A stretch of 11,159 nt of DNA, taken from NCBI GenBank assembly GCA_018303045.1, contig JAGVYX010000052.1, positions 1 to 11,159 of the forward strand, given 5' to 3'. This document shows, one piece after another, positions 1 to 5,970 of the stretch. The stretch is from Candidatus Woesearchaeota archaeon (GTDB lineage: Archaea; Nanobdellota; Nanobdellia; Woesearchaeales; GW2011-AR9). Under the pieces are notes generated by a model. The model saw nothing but the letters and a program-made list of their open reading frames with translations, was not told the origin of the DNA and made no database searches. The stretch's first letter is position 1, and every line of letters begins with the position of its first letter. The translations under genes were made by a program, and so were the position numbers.

Positions 1-78
1 AAATTTGGAACATCTGGAAAATTAGATGCTCCAAAGAAGTATATTGGAAAAAGAGCCTATGTGATTATTGTGCACTGA
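1..78 (+). CDS. DUF2080-like transposon-associated protein, C-terminal fragment
   Basis: An open frame enters from the left edge and ends at TGA 76-78, leaving 25 residues. The readable tail, with GTSGKLDAPKKYIGKRAYVI, resembles the small AbrB-like DUF2080 proteins found beside transposase genes in archaea (pattern: GNS/GTS, then PKK.IGK and a hydrophobic strand). I infer a swapped-hairpin DNA-binding fold typical of that group; its exact role in transposition is not established. The start and any transposase lie outside the window. The AT-rich, hairpin-containing DNA downstream fits the edge of a mobile element, but no element end can be fixed. The call rests on a short match recognised from memory. 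Confidence 0.6.
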   Translation, partial: KFGTSGKLDAPKKYIGKRAYVIIVH

Positions 79-183
79 CTATTTATGCAACACAGCATGT
101 ATTTTTCCAACTATTTTGCTAATGCTATTCTTTTTCTGAATAGCCCAGTGAACAACATTAGTCAACAACAGATGCACGTCCCA

Positions 184-207
184 TTTTTGTGCGTTTCTGC
201 ACAAAAA
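184..207. repeat. 9-bp perfect hairpin
   Basis: TTTTTGTGC (184-192) and GCACAAAAA (199-207) are exact reverse complements around the six-base loop GTTTCT. It lies about 100 bp after the DUF2080-like stop. There is no T-run after the stem on either strand, so it is not an obvious terminator. Subterminal hairpins are typical of IS200/IS605-type ends, but that link is only a suggestion here. Confidence 0.55.
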
Positions 208-286
208 AGTCTCAAAATTAAGGAATTGTTTTGCATCTTTAAAGAAGACTTCTATAGAGAATCTTTTGAGATAAAGCTTAACGATA

Positions 287-415
287 AAGTACTTAACTAT
301 AGATAATTCTGATGATTAGAGTATATTTTAGTAGAAGTTATCTGACGATAGATAATCAAAATAATGTATCCAAATCAAGAGAATTATCTATATAAGATAA
401 AGTTCTTAAGTACTT
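287..415. repeat. Interrupted inverted repeat in the gene-free 79-485 stretch
   Basis: The left arm (287-310) reads AAGTACTTAA, C, TATAGATAATTCT. The right arm reads AGAATTATCTATA (380-392), a 13-base insertion (393-405), then TTAAGTACTT (406-415). Both blocks match perfectly in inverted order across a spacer at 311-379. The rest of 79-485 is AT-rich. It has a 73-codon ATG frame at 85-306 with no recognisable motif or promoter, which I do not call. The repeat could be a mobile-element scar or a structured transcript. Confidence 0.5.
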
Positions 416-455
416 ACTGTGATATTTGGAAACTTTGCTTAACAGAATAAGCAGA

Positions 456-465
456 TTTAAAAATA
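456..465 (+). promoter_or_regulatory. TATA box for endA
   Basis: TTTAAAAATA is centred about 26 bases before the ATG at 486, the spacing expected if transcription starts at or next to the start codon. No Shine-Dalgarno sequence is seen before this ATG. Confidence 0.55.
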
Positions 466-485
466 AACCTGCTTTTCTAAGGTAA

Positions 486-1073
486 ATGGCCAAGAAAGAA
501 GCCACGGAAGCAGCCGAGGCTGAAACTTCCAAGAAAAAGGAACCCAAAAAGCCAGTTTTAGCTTTATTAAGCGGAGAAAAAGTTATTACTGAGTCCTCAG
601 ATGATGCCCGAGAATTCTTTAATCAATCCCGATTTGGTGCTATTGCTGAAAGCGGAAAAGTAGAGTTATCATTATTAGAAGGCTTATATTTATTAGAAAA
701 AGGCCGCTTGGAGCTTAAACACGAATCCGGGAGAATGGTTACTTCAGAATCTTACCTGAAAAAAGCCCGAAAAATTGAACCTAATTTCTGGATAAGGTAC
801 GTTGTTTTCAGAGATATTAGAAATCGTGGTTATATCATTAAAACGGCTTTGAAATTTGGCGCGGATTTTAGAGTCTATGATCGCGGCATTAAACCAGGAG
901 AAGATCATGCTAAATGGATTGTCTTTCCGGTTCATGAAGCTAGTACGTTAACGTGGCATGAATTCAGCGCTAAAAATCGGGTAGCCCACAGCACTAAAAA
1001 ACGGCTGCTAATGGCTATCGTTGATGATGAAGGAGATGTTACTTATTATCAGGTAGCTTGGGTCAGGCCTTAA
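486..1073 (+). CDS. endA: tRNA splicing endonuclease, archaeal alpha4-size subunit
   Basis: This enzyme cuts both exon-intron junctions of pre-tRNA at bulge-helix-bulge motifs, leaving 2',3'-cyclic phosphate ends. The 195-residue length fits the small archaeal subunit that assembles as a homotetramer. The catalytic triad of the family is visible in the C-terminal domain: Tyr131 in VYDRG, His141 in EDHAKWIVFPV, and Lys171 or Lys172 in HSTKKRLLMAIVD, followed by the usual D.EGDVTYYQV strand. The N-terminal domain runs from about 24 to 85. The first 22 residues are a charged Lys/Glu/Ala tail outside the conserved fold. The start is supported by a TATA box 26 bases upstream. The same window holds a tRNA-Val gene with three introns, one at canonical position 37/38, which is a natural substrate. 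No duplicated domain is seen that would indicate the epsilon2 form. Confidence 0.95.
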   Translation: MAKKEATEAAEAETSKKKEPKKPVLALLSGEKVITESSDDAREFFNQSRFGAIAESGKVELSLLEGLYLLEKGRLELKHESGRMVTSESYLKKARKIEPNFWIRYVVFRDIRNRGYIIKTALKFGADFRVYDRGIKPGEDHAKWIVFPVHEASTLTWHEFSAKNRVAHSTKKRLLMAIVDDEGDVTYYQVAWVRP

Positions 1074-1095
1074 TTTCTTCTTCAGTAAAGAAATG

Positions 1096-1103
1096 TATAT
1101 AAA
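1096..1103 (+). promoter_or_regulatory. TATA box for the winged-helix gene
   Basis: TATATAAA is centred about 26 bases before the ATG at 1126 and fits a leaderless transcript. The gene therefore probably has its own promoter although it follows endA on the same strand. Confidence 0.6.
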
Positions 1104-1125
1104 CAACTAAAAACCTGAATTTCAT

Positions 1126-2259
1126 ATGCTAGATCAGGATAAGATTCTTAGTTTTCTTAAAACTACAGGGCCAACTTTGCCAGCGAAAGTAGCTAAATAT
1201 GCCGGTTGTGAAATATTTATTGCTTCAGCGCACCTCTCCCTGCTGGCTTCGCAGGGAAAAATAATTATTTCCAAGTTAAAGGTAGGCGGTTCGCCATTAT
1301 ATTATCTTCCCGGGCAGGAAGATCAGCTGTACCCGTTCGCGGCAGGCAATATTAATCCTAAAGAATTGCAGGTCTTAGAATTGCTTAAGGAGGAAAAAGT
1401 GCTCCGGGAACTGGATTTAGATTTATTAGCTAAAGTGGCCTTAAGGTCATTAAAGGATTTTGCCACTCCGTTATATGTGCTAGTTAAAGGGCGCAGGGAA
1501 TTGTTTTGGCGCTGGTATTTGCTGCCGGCAGAAGAAACTAAGCAAGCGATCGGAGAAATTTTGCGCCAAGGTGAAACACAGGAGCCGGAAAAACCGCAAT
1601 CATCATCGCTGACAGAACCAGCTGAAGAGAAATTGGCTTCCGAAGCTATTGCTGTAGAACCGCTTCCAGAAGTTTCTCCGGCAACTGATGTGGTGAACGC
1701 GACAGAAAAACCAATTCCGGAAAAACAGAAAAAATTAGTTGTCAAACGAAAAGAGCGAAAATTAGAAGTTTCGGATATTCCATTGAAAGAAGCTGCCCAG
1801 CAAGTTCTTAAAGAATCTAAATCTTTAGGAGCCGAGAATAATCTGGTTACAGAATCTAAAGCTGATGAATCTAAAGCTGATGATTCAGAAAAATCAAAGA
1901 AAAAGTTAATTGAAAAAGAAACTAAAAAAGAAACGCCAATTAAAGATAGCTTGCTAACCTTAGCTAATGGATTTCTCGAACAGTTAAATATTTCCACCAA
2001 AAAGGTTGAAGTGATCCGAAAGAACAATGAGCTGAATTTGCGGGTAGAAGTCCCTTCGGTGGTAGGAAAAACGGAATATTTCTGTAAAATTAGAAAAAAG
2101 CAACGCTTGGATGAGAAGGATGTTTCCGCGGCCTATATGGAAGCGCAAATTCAAAAGCTGCCGTTGCTGCTGTTATACACCGATCAAATTGCTAAAAAGG
2201 CCGAAGAAATTTTGAAAACCGAGGCTTTTTTTAATGCCGTGGTTAAAAAGATCGAATGA
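1126..2259 (+). CDS. Winged-helix protein with long charged linker and C-terminal nuclease-like domain
   Basis: I do not recognise a named family. Residues 1-65 look like a winged-helix DNA-binding unit: helices, then LSLLASQGKIIISKLKVGGS and PLYYLPGQE, the strand-turn-strand wing. A second helical/beta segment covers about 75-135, ending in ELFWRWYLLP. Residues 150-270 are low-complexity, rich in Glu, Lys, Pro and Ser, and include a perfect 15-bp DNA duplication coding ESKAD twice (1852-1881). The C-terminal 105 residues have alternating helices and strands (VEVIRKNNELNLRVEVP, GKTEYFCKIRKKQ, then helix, LPLLLLYT, helix). That pattern is reminiscent of a PD-(D/E)XK nuclease core with Glu317 and Lys321, but a convincing acidic first motif is missing, so nuclease activity is a guess. 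It sits between endA and fen1, which suggests nucleic-acid work. Confidence 0.6.
   Translation: MLDQDKILSFLKTTGPTLPAKVAKYAGCEIFIASAHLSLLASQGKIIISKLKVGGSPLYYLPGQEDQLYPFAAGNINPKELQVLELLKEEKVLRELDLDLLAKVALRSLKDFATPLYVLVKGRRELFWRWYLLPAEETKQAIGEILRQGETQEPEKPQSSSLTEPAEEKLASEAIAVEPLPEVSPATDVVNATEKPIPEKQKKLVVKRKERKLEVSDIPLKEAAQQVLKESKSLGAENNLVTESKADESKADDSEKSKKKLIEKETKKETPIKDSLLTLANGFLEQLNISTKKVEVIRKNNELNLRVEVPSVVGKTEYFCKIRKKQRLDEKDVSAAYMEAQIQKLPLLLLYTDQIAKKAEEILKTEAFFNAVVKKIE
1852..1881 (+). repeat. 15-bp perfect tandem duplication inside the linker of the winged-helix gene
   Basis: GAATCTAAAGCTGAT occurs twice head to tail (1852-1866, 1867-1881), coding Glu-Ser-Lys-Ala-Asp twice. The period is a multiple of three, so the frame is kept in a part of the protein that looks disordered. 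Confidence 0.85.
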
Positions 2260-2289
2260 TTTTTAAGTGCCGATGGCTACTGCTCGAGA

Positions 2290-3324
2290 ATGGGCTTAAA
2301 ATTCAAAGAAATTGTTGCTGGTAAAGAGATTACTCTGGCCGATTTGAAAGGCAAAATTCTGGCTGTTGATACAATGAATATGCTGTACCAGTTTCTAACC
2401 ACTATCAGGTCGGCAGACGGCTCAGCCTTAACCGATTCTCAGGGAAAGATTACTTCTCACTTAATTGGCCTGTTTAATAGGGTTACGGCGTTGATGGAAC
2501 AGGGAATAAAATTGATATTTGTGTTTGATGGGAAACCGCCGGAAATTAAGCGCAAAACTTGGGAGAAAAGGGCGGAAATTAAGCAGCAGGCTTCTTTAAA
2601 ATTAAAAGAAGCGGAGCAAAGGGGCAATTTAGCAGAGATGAAGAAATTTGCTTCGCGAACGGCTGTGCTAACTAAGGAAATGATTGAAGAAGCTAAAAAA
2701 CTTATCGCGGCTTTAGGCCTGCCGGTTATCCAAGCCCCTTCAGAAGGCGAGGCGCAAACAGCTTACCTTGCCAGGAAAGAAGATGCTTATGCTTCCGTAT
2801 CTCAGGATTATGACAATTTAATTTTTGGCTGCCCCAGATTAATTAAAAATTTATCCATTGCCGGAAAAAGAAAAAAAGCTGGCACTTTAAGCTATCAAAC
2901 AGTTAAGCCGGAAATCATTCTGCTTTCGGAAGTGTTAAAGGAGCTGCAGTTGAATCAAGACCAGCTGATTATTTTAGCCATTTTAGTGGGCACCGACTAC
3001 AATCCCGGCGGAATCAAAGGCATTGGGCCTAAAAAAGCTTTAAAATTAATTAAGGAGAATGTGGATTATGAATCAATTTTCCAGGCTGCCAACTGGCCCA
3101 GCCATTATCCGGATCTGGACTGGCGGGAATTGTTCTCGTTAATTAAGCAAATACCTGTTACCGATGATTATATTTTAGAGTGGAAGCCCACCGATAGCCG
3201 GAAAATTATCGAGCTGCTGGTTGAAGGCCACGATTTTAGCCGAGAGCGAGTAGTTAGCAAGTTAGACTCTCTGCAGGCAGAATTGAAGAAGTACCAGCAG
3301 AAAGGACTGAAACAGTTTATTTAA
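2290..3324 (+). CDS. fen: Flap endonuclase 1 (FEN1/XPG family)
   Basis: FEN1 removes 5' flaps during Okazaki fragment maturation and repair, bound to the PCNA clamp. The 344 residues match the archaeal family length. The acidic metal-binding residues are in place: Asp27 (AVDTMNMLYQF), Asp80 (FVFDGKPPEIK), Glu152 and Glu154 (PSEGEAQ), Asp173 and Asp175 (SQDYDNLIFG), and Asp236 (LVGTDYN). A helix-hairpin-helix follows in GGIKGIGPKKALKLI. The last eight residues, QKGLKQFI (337-344), read as a PCNA-interacting PIP box (Q..L..F plus hydrophobic). A T-rich TATA-like stretch just after the upstream stop (about 2259-2266) is 27 bases before the ATG, so the gene may have its own leaderless promoter 30 bp after the winged-helix gene. 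The stop codon is the first stop of a 30-bp tandem array. Confidence 0.96.
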   Translation: MGLKFKEIVAGKEITLADLKGKILAVDTMNMLYQFLTTIRSADGSALTDSQGKITSHLIGLFNRVTALMEQGIKLIFVFDGKPPEIKRKTWEKRAEIKQQASLKLKEAEQRGNLAEMKKFASRTAVLTKEMIEEAKKLIAALGLPVIQAPSEGEAQTAYLARKEDAYASVSQDYDNLIFGCPRLIKNLSIAGKRKKAGTLSYQTVKPEIILLSEVLKELQLNQDQLIILAILVGTDYNPGGIKGIGPKKALKLIKENVDYESIFQAANWPSHYPDLDWRELFSLIKQIPVTDDYILEWKPTDSRKIIELLVEGHDFSRERVVSKLDSLQAELKKYQQKGLKQFI

Positions 3325-3445
3325 GGGTTGTTTACTGCTGTTGAGATTATTTAAGGGTTGTTTACTGCTGTTGAGATTATTTAAGGGTTGTTTACTGCTG
3401 TTGAGATTATTTAAGTTAAGGGTTGTTTACTGCTGCTGAGATTAT
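3321..3445 (+). repeat. 30-bp tandem array starting at the fen1 stop codon
   Basis: Three perfect 30-bp units begin at 3321, 3351 and 3381. A fourth (3416-3445), with one T-to-C change, is preceded by an extra TTAAG (3411-3415). Another TTAAG follows at 3447-3451. Each unit starts TTAAGGGTTGTTTACTGCTG and ends GAGATTAT. The TAA stop of fen1 (3322-3324) is repeated in frame at 3352, 3382 and 3412, since the period is a multiple of three. No palindrome or spacer structure is seen, so this is not a CRISPR array. Confidence 0.95.
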
Positions 3446-3513
3446 GTTAAGTACAGTTTCCAAGTGCCTAGCTGTAGCCCAAATACTTCACAGTTTATGT
3501 AAATTGGCAAAAT

Positions 3514-3570
3514 GGCACAATTCGATTTTTTAGTGATGTATACAAAATCACTCACTTTTTGAATTGTGCC
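3514..3570. repeat. 57-bp nested inverted repeat (candidate structured RNA or mini-element)
   Basis: GGCACAATTC (3514-3523) pairs perfectly with GAATTGTGCC (3561-3570). Inside it, AGTGAT (3532-3537) pairs with ATCACT (3547-3552) around the loop GTATACAAA. The two stems are separated by T-rich sides. It lies in the fen1-trm5 gap (3325-3676), upstream of the predicted trm5 promoter. A further hairpin, TCGTAG/CTACGA with an eight-base loop, follows at 3595-3614. It could be an attenuator-like RNA, a small noncoding RNA, or a tiny inverted-repeat element. Nothing in it is recognised. Confidence 0.6.
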
Positions 3571-3594
3571 GCTATATCGCCAAGCTAAGGTGCT

Positions 3595-3614
3595 TCGTAG
3601 ATTGATGGCTACGA
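3595..3614 (+). other. 6-bp hairpin upstream of the trm5 promoter
   Basis: TCGTAG (3595-3600) and CTACGA (3609-3614) pair perfectly around ATTGATGG. It is only 25 bp downstream of the nested inverted repeat and ends about 30 bp before the trm5 TATA box. Function unknown. Confidence 0.4.
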
Positions 3615-3645
3615 TATTTTCTACAGAGCCTTTTAGACTAATACA

Positions 3646-3653
3646 TTTATATA
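3646..3653 (+). promoter_or_regulatory. TATA box deciding the trm5 start
   Basis: TTTATATA is centred about 27 bases before the ATG at 3677, the same spacing as the other leaderless genes here. It places the start at 3677 rather than the farther-upstream GTG at 3566, whose first codons overlap the inverted repeat. Confidence 0.65.
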
Positions 3654-3676
3654 CAACTATTTCCTTACTGCATAGT

Positions 3677-4693
3677 ATGTTAGCGGCTTGCGCGGAATTG
3701 AAAAATGCCGAGAAGGTTAAACAATTCTTAGTAAAACATAATTTGTGGAATCGGGATTATTTGCCGATGAAAGCTCTTAATGAGATGTTTTTCCCCCTGA
3801 ATAAAGCAGCTAAGGTGCCCTCGGCCAGAGTTAAGAGAGTTAAGCTAAATTTTGAGCTCAGGCCGGATAAAATAACTATCAAAAGCCTATTAGCTAAAAA
3901 GTTAACTGAAAAGCAGGTGGCTCTGCTTCCTAAATCTCAGGAAATTATTGGCTCGATTTTAGTCCTGGAAATTCCTCCCGGGCTGGAAAAAAAAGAAAAA
4001 TTGATTGCTGAAGCTTACCTGAAACTTCTTCCCAGGATTGAAACAGTGGTCAAGAAAGCTAAAATCCACTCCGGCGAATACCGGACCAGAACAGTGAAAG
4101 TGTTAGCTGGCAAGAAAACTAAGGAAACTATTCATCGAGAAAGCGGCGTTCAGTTAAAACTGCATTTAGAGAAAGCTTATTTTTCTCCAAAATCAGCCAA
4201 TGAGCGCTTGAGAATTGCCCGGCAGGTTAAGCCGGGAGAAGAAGTTTTAGTGTTATTTTCGGGAATTGCGCCATTTCCATTGGTGTTAGCTAAAAATTCT
4301 TCCGCCAGCAAAATTTACGGGATTGAAATGAACCCTTTGGCTCACGGATATGCCGTCGCTAATGTGCATTTAAATAAAGCCCAGAATGTGGTTATTCATC
4401 GGGGAGATGTGCGTCTAGTCTTGCCTAAATGGCGAAGCAAGTTTGATCGAATAGTCCTGCCGTTGCCTAAAGCCAGCGAGCAATTTCTGGAGGTGGTATT
4501 GCCGAAAGCTAAGAAGGGCAGCATGATCCATTTATACTCCTTTTTGAATGAGAAAGATCTTTCTTCTTCCGCCAGGAAGATTAAAACATTGTGTAAACAA
4601 GAAGGCCGGGAAGTAAGAGTTCTGAGAACAGTAAAATGCGGCAGTTTTTCGCCAGGCATTTTTAGAGTTTGTTTTGATATTAAGGTTAGTTAA
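3677..4693 (+). CDS. trm5: Trm5-like tRNA (guanine37-N1)-methyltransferase
   Basis: Trm5 methylates N1 of G37 next to the anticodon using S-adenosylmethionine, which prevents frameshifting. In the 338-residue protein I see the N-terminal D1-like segment (about 6-50, AEKVKQFLVKHNLW), a middle domain, and then the Rossmann methyltransferase domain. THRE-type motif: ETIHRESGVQ (150-159), followed by EKAYFSPKSANERLRIA. SAM-binding region: VLVLFSGIAPFPL (190-202) and YGIEMNPLAHGYAVANVHLN (214-233). The later motif reads LPLPKASEQF (261-270), where I would expect NLPK or NPPY-like residues, so the catalytic Asn position is worth checking. The ATG at 3677 is preferred: it has a TATA box at the leaderless distance, and similarity to the family begins only after it. 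An alternative GTG at 3566 would add 37 atypical residues. The last codons form the first unit of an 18-bp array. Confidence 0.88.
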   Translation: MLAACAELKNAEKVKQFLVKHNLWNRDYLPMKALNEMFFPLNKAAKVPSARVKRVKLNFELRPDKITIKSLLAKKLTEKQVALLPKSQEIIGSILVLEIPPGLEKKEKLIAEAYLKLLPRIETVVKKAKIHSGEYRTRTVKVLAGKKTKETIHRESGVQLKLHLEKAYFSPKSANERLRIARQVKPGEEVLVLFSGIAPFPLVLAKNSSASKIYGIEMNPLAHGYAVANVHLNKAQNVVIHRGDVRLVLPKWRSKFDRIVLPLPKASEQFLEVVLPKAKKGSMIHLYSFLNEKDLSSSARKIKTLCKQEGREVRVLRTVKCGSFSPGIFRVCFDIKVS

Positions 4694-4774
4694 GATATTA
4701 AGGTTAGTTAAGATATTAAGGTTAGTTAAGATATTAAGGTTAGTTAAGATATTAAGGTTAGTTAAGATATTAAG
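4676..4774 (+). repeat. 18-bp tandem array built from the end of trm5
   Basis: GATATTAAGGTTAGTTAA, coding the last five residues of trm5 (DIKVS) plus its TAA stop, is repeated perfectly five times (starts 4676, 4694, 4712, 4730, 4748). A nine-base partial copy follows at 4766-4774. The period is a multiple of three, so each copy supplies another in-frame stop. The array ends just before a T-rich terminator-like stretch. Confidence 0.96.
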
Positions 4775-4775
4775 A

Positions 4776-4790
4776 ATATTTTTGTTTTTC
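4776..4790 (+). terminator. T-rich terminator-like stretch after trm5
   Basis: TATTTTTGTTTTTCC, two runs of five T separated by one G, follows the 18-bp array on the plus strand. Archaeal transcription commonly ends at such U-rich tracts without a required hairpin. Confidence 0.5.
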
Positions 4791-4802
4791 CGCATTCCCA
4801 AT

Positions 4803-5522
4803 TCAACGATAATTCTCCCGGCGGGGATTATAGCGTTTCCAATCTGCGAATCCCTTCACATGAGAGGGCGAAGTTTCAGTTTGTTTTCCACTTTGCATAA
4901 CTCCATTGTACCATTGATTCATTTTTTGTTCCTGCGCCAGAGGCGAGGCTTTGAAATGCTTGATTTCAACAGATAAGTTGGTTACTTGAAGCCCAGACAA
5001 TGGTTCTTCCCGGAAATAAAGGCCTTCCCAGCATTTTCCTTGAAAGTGCATTTCTGGCAAATTCTTAAACAGGCGGTCATTAAAACCACCCACGGAAGTA
5101 TAGTCCTGTTTGGGGTTAATGAAGACATTCCTAAACTTGAATCGGTGGCTAAGACTTTCAGGATTCATTTCTTCTTGGATTCGGGAAAAATCTTCACTGA
5201 TCAGCCGTTCGTCGGCATCCAGAATTAGTATATAACCGGTTCTGGCCTGGCTAAGAGAATAATTTCTTGCAGAAGCATAGCCCTTAAAAACCAGATCTAA
5301 CACCCTTAAGTTACGATGCGCAGCCTGCAGCTTTTCCAACTCTTGCCGTGTTCCATCTACAGAACCGGTATCCACAACAACTGCTTCTTCCACAAACGGA
5401 ACAGTTGATTCTATGAAATCCCTGATCCCATCGGCTGGATTTATGATTTCATCCCTGACAATGGCGCATAAAGAAGTGTCAGACAAAACTGCTATTGGGT
5501 TAAAAGAGTCCATATTAGGCAT
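4803..5522 (-). CDS. Family 2 glycosyltransferase
   Basis: A 239-residue GT-A fold enzyme that would transfer a sugar from a nucleotide donor. Its acceptor and donor cannot be read from sequence. Visible motifs: CAIVRDEI (19-26) in the first strand-helix, VVVDTGSVDGT (48-58) for the nucleotide-binding Asp, ARNYSLSQARTGYILILDADE (85-105) ending in the DAD metal-binding motif at 102-104, GGFNDRLFK (145-153), and IKHF (187-190) near the end. The spacing resembles the compact SunS/WaaE-like branch of GT2. There is no transmembrane segment, so it is probably cytosolic or peripheral. Met4 is a second possible start. A TATATA stretch at about 5564-5569 lies roughly 45 bases upstream on the minus strand. 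It follows the cold-shock gene on the same strand, separated by about 97 bp with a T-rich terminator, so co-transcription is doubtful. Confidence 0.85.
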   Translation of the reverse strand: MPNMDSFNPIAVLSDTSLCAIVRDEIINPADGIRDFIESTVPFVEEAVVVDTGSVDGTRQELEKLQAAHRNLRVLDLVFKGYASARNYSLSQARTGYILILDADERLISEDFSRIQEEMNPESLSHRFKFRNVFINPKQDYTSVGGFNDRLFKNLPEMHFQGKCWEGLYFREEPLSGLQVTNLSVEIKHFKASPLAQEQKMNQWYNGVMQSGKQTETSPSHVKGFADWKRYNPRRENYR

Positions 5523-5556
5523 AGAAAATTTTGAATAATTTATTTTTCATTGACAA

Positions 5557-5582
5557 AGTTCCCTATATAAGTTCCCTGTATA
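5557..5582 (-). repeat. 13-bp imperfect tandem repeat over the glycosyltransferase promoter region
   Basis: AGTTCCCTATATA (5557-5569) is followed directly by AGTTCCCTGTATA (5570-5582), differing by one base. Each copy carries a TATA-like core readable on the minus strand upstream of the glycosyltransferase, so the duplication may have copied a promoter element. Confidence 0.6.
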
Positions 5583-5589
5583 TTAGGTA

Positions 5590-5615
5590 TAAAATAAAAA
5601 TAAAATTAAAGACAA
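5590..5615 (-). terminator. T-rich terminator-like stretch after the cold-shock gene
   Basis: On the minus strand, just after the TAA at 5620-5622, the DNA has several runs of three to five T, including TTTTATTTTTATTTTA. It is the best candidate for ending the cold-shock transcript before the glycosyltransferase. Confidence 0.5.
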
Positions 5616-5619
5616 AAGC

Positions 5620-5961
5620 TTATTCTTCAGAATCTTCACTCGTTTCCTCTTCGTCTTCAGCTGCTTCTTCAGAAGATTCTTCCGAGGAGTCTTCATCTGA
5701 AGAAGATTCTTCCGTTGATGCTTCTTCCTCGGCTGGAGCCTGTTCGCTGTCTCCTTGCTCGCTAGCTTTTTGCAGAAGTTGGACGTTCTCGGCTTTTAAG
5801 CCCCGGTCTCCTTCAGCTGGGTCAAATGAAACCTTATCATTGTCTCTTAAGCTAAGGCCTCTAGGAAGAGCTGTGAAATGCACAAAGTAATCATTTCCAT
5901 CCTCTCCGCTGATAAAACCAAACCCTTTTTTTCTGTTGTAAAACTTTACAGTTCCGTTCAT
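5620..5961 (-). CDS. Cold-shock-domain protein with acidic Ser/Glu tail
   Basis: Residues 1-65 form a CspA-type cold shock domain: NGTVKFYNRKKGFGFI contains the RNP1-like KGFGFI, followed by NDYFVHF (RNP2-like), and LRDNDKVSFDPAEGDRGLKAENV closes the barrel. Such domains bind single-stranded RNA or DNA and melt structure. Residues from about 68 to 113 are a low-complexity tail almost entirely of Ser, Glu, Asp and Ala, giving a strongly acidic C-terminus that most 65-70-residue CspA proteins lack. The tail might block or tune nucleic-acid binding, or be a solubility segment; this is inference. Cold-shock-domain proteins are patchy in archaea, so transfer from bacteria is possible. Unlike its neighbours, the gene has a strong Shine-Dalgarno sequence and an untranslated leader. 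Confidence 0.92.
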   Translation of the reverse strand: MNGTVKFYNRKKGFGFISGEDGNDYFVHFTALPRGLSLRDNDKVSFDPAEGDRGLKAENVQLLQKASEQGDSEQAPAEEEASTEESSSDEDSSEESSEEAAEDEEETSEDSEE

Positions 5962-5970
5962 TTTTGTTCA

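Noticed and set aside
184..207. Rho-independent terminator
   Set aside because: The hairpin is A/T-heavy and not followed by a T-run on either strand.
85..306. 73-codon ATG frame in the left gap
   Set aside because: Low-complexity, no recognisable motif, no promoter at leaderless distance or Shine-Dalgarno, and it overlaps the hairpin and the inverted repeat arm.
1323..2027. Long minus-strand frame of 234 codons opposite the winged-helix gene
   Set aside because: A Ser/Phe-rich shadow produced by the Glu/Lys/Ser-rich coding strand, with no promoter or motif.
3321..3445. CRISPR-like array
   Set aside because: Units are contiguous 30-bp copies with no unique spacers and no dyad symmetry, and there are no cas genes.
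3566..3676. Upstream GTG start for trm5 adding 37 residues
   Set aside because: The first codons lie inside the inverted repeat, the added residues look unlike the family, and a good TATA box is placed for the ATG at 3677.
4676..4774. CRISPR or telomere-like repeat after trm5
   Set aside because: An 18-bp unit without spacers that is simply the end of the gene copied; nothing else suggests a chromosome end.
4674..4976. Repetitive LRLVKI-type frames over the 18-bp array on both strands
   Set aside because: These are products of the tandem repeat read in other frames, overlapping trm5 and the glycosyltransferase; no promoter or conserved domain.
5531..5890. Serine-rich plus-strand frame opposite the cold-shock gene
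   Set aside because: It is the antisense of the acidic tail codons (GAA/TCT giving TTC/AGA patterns) and has no independent support.
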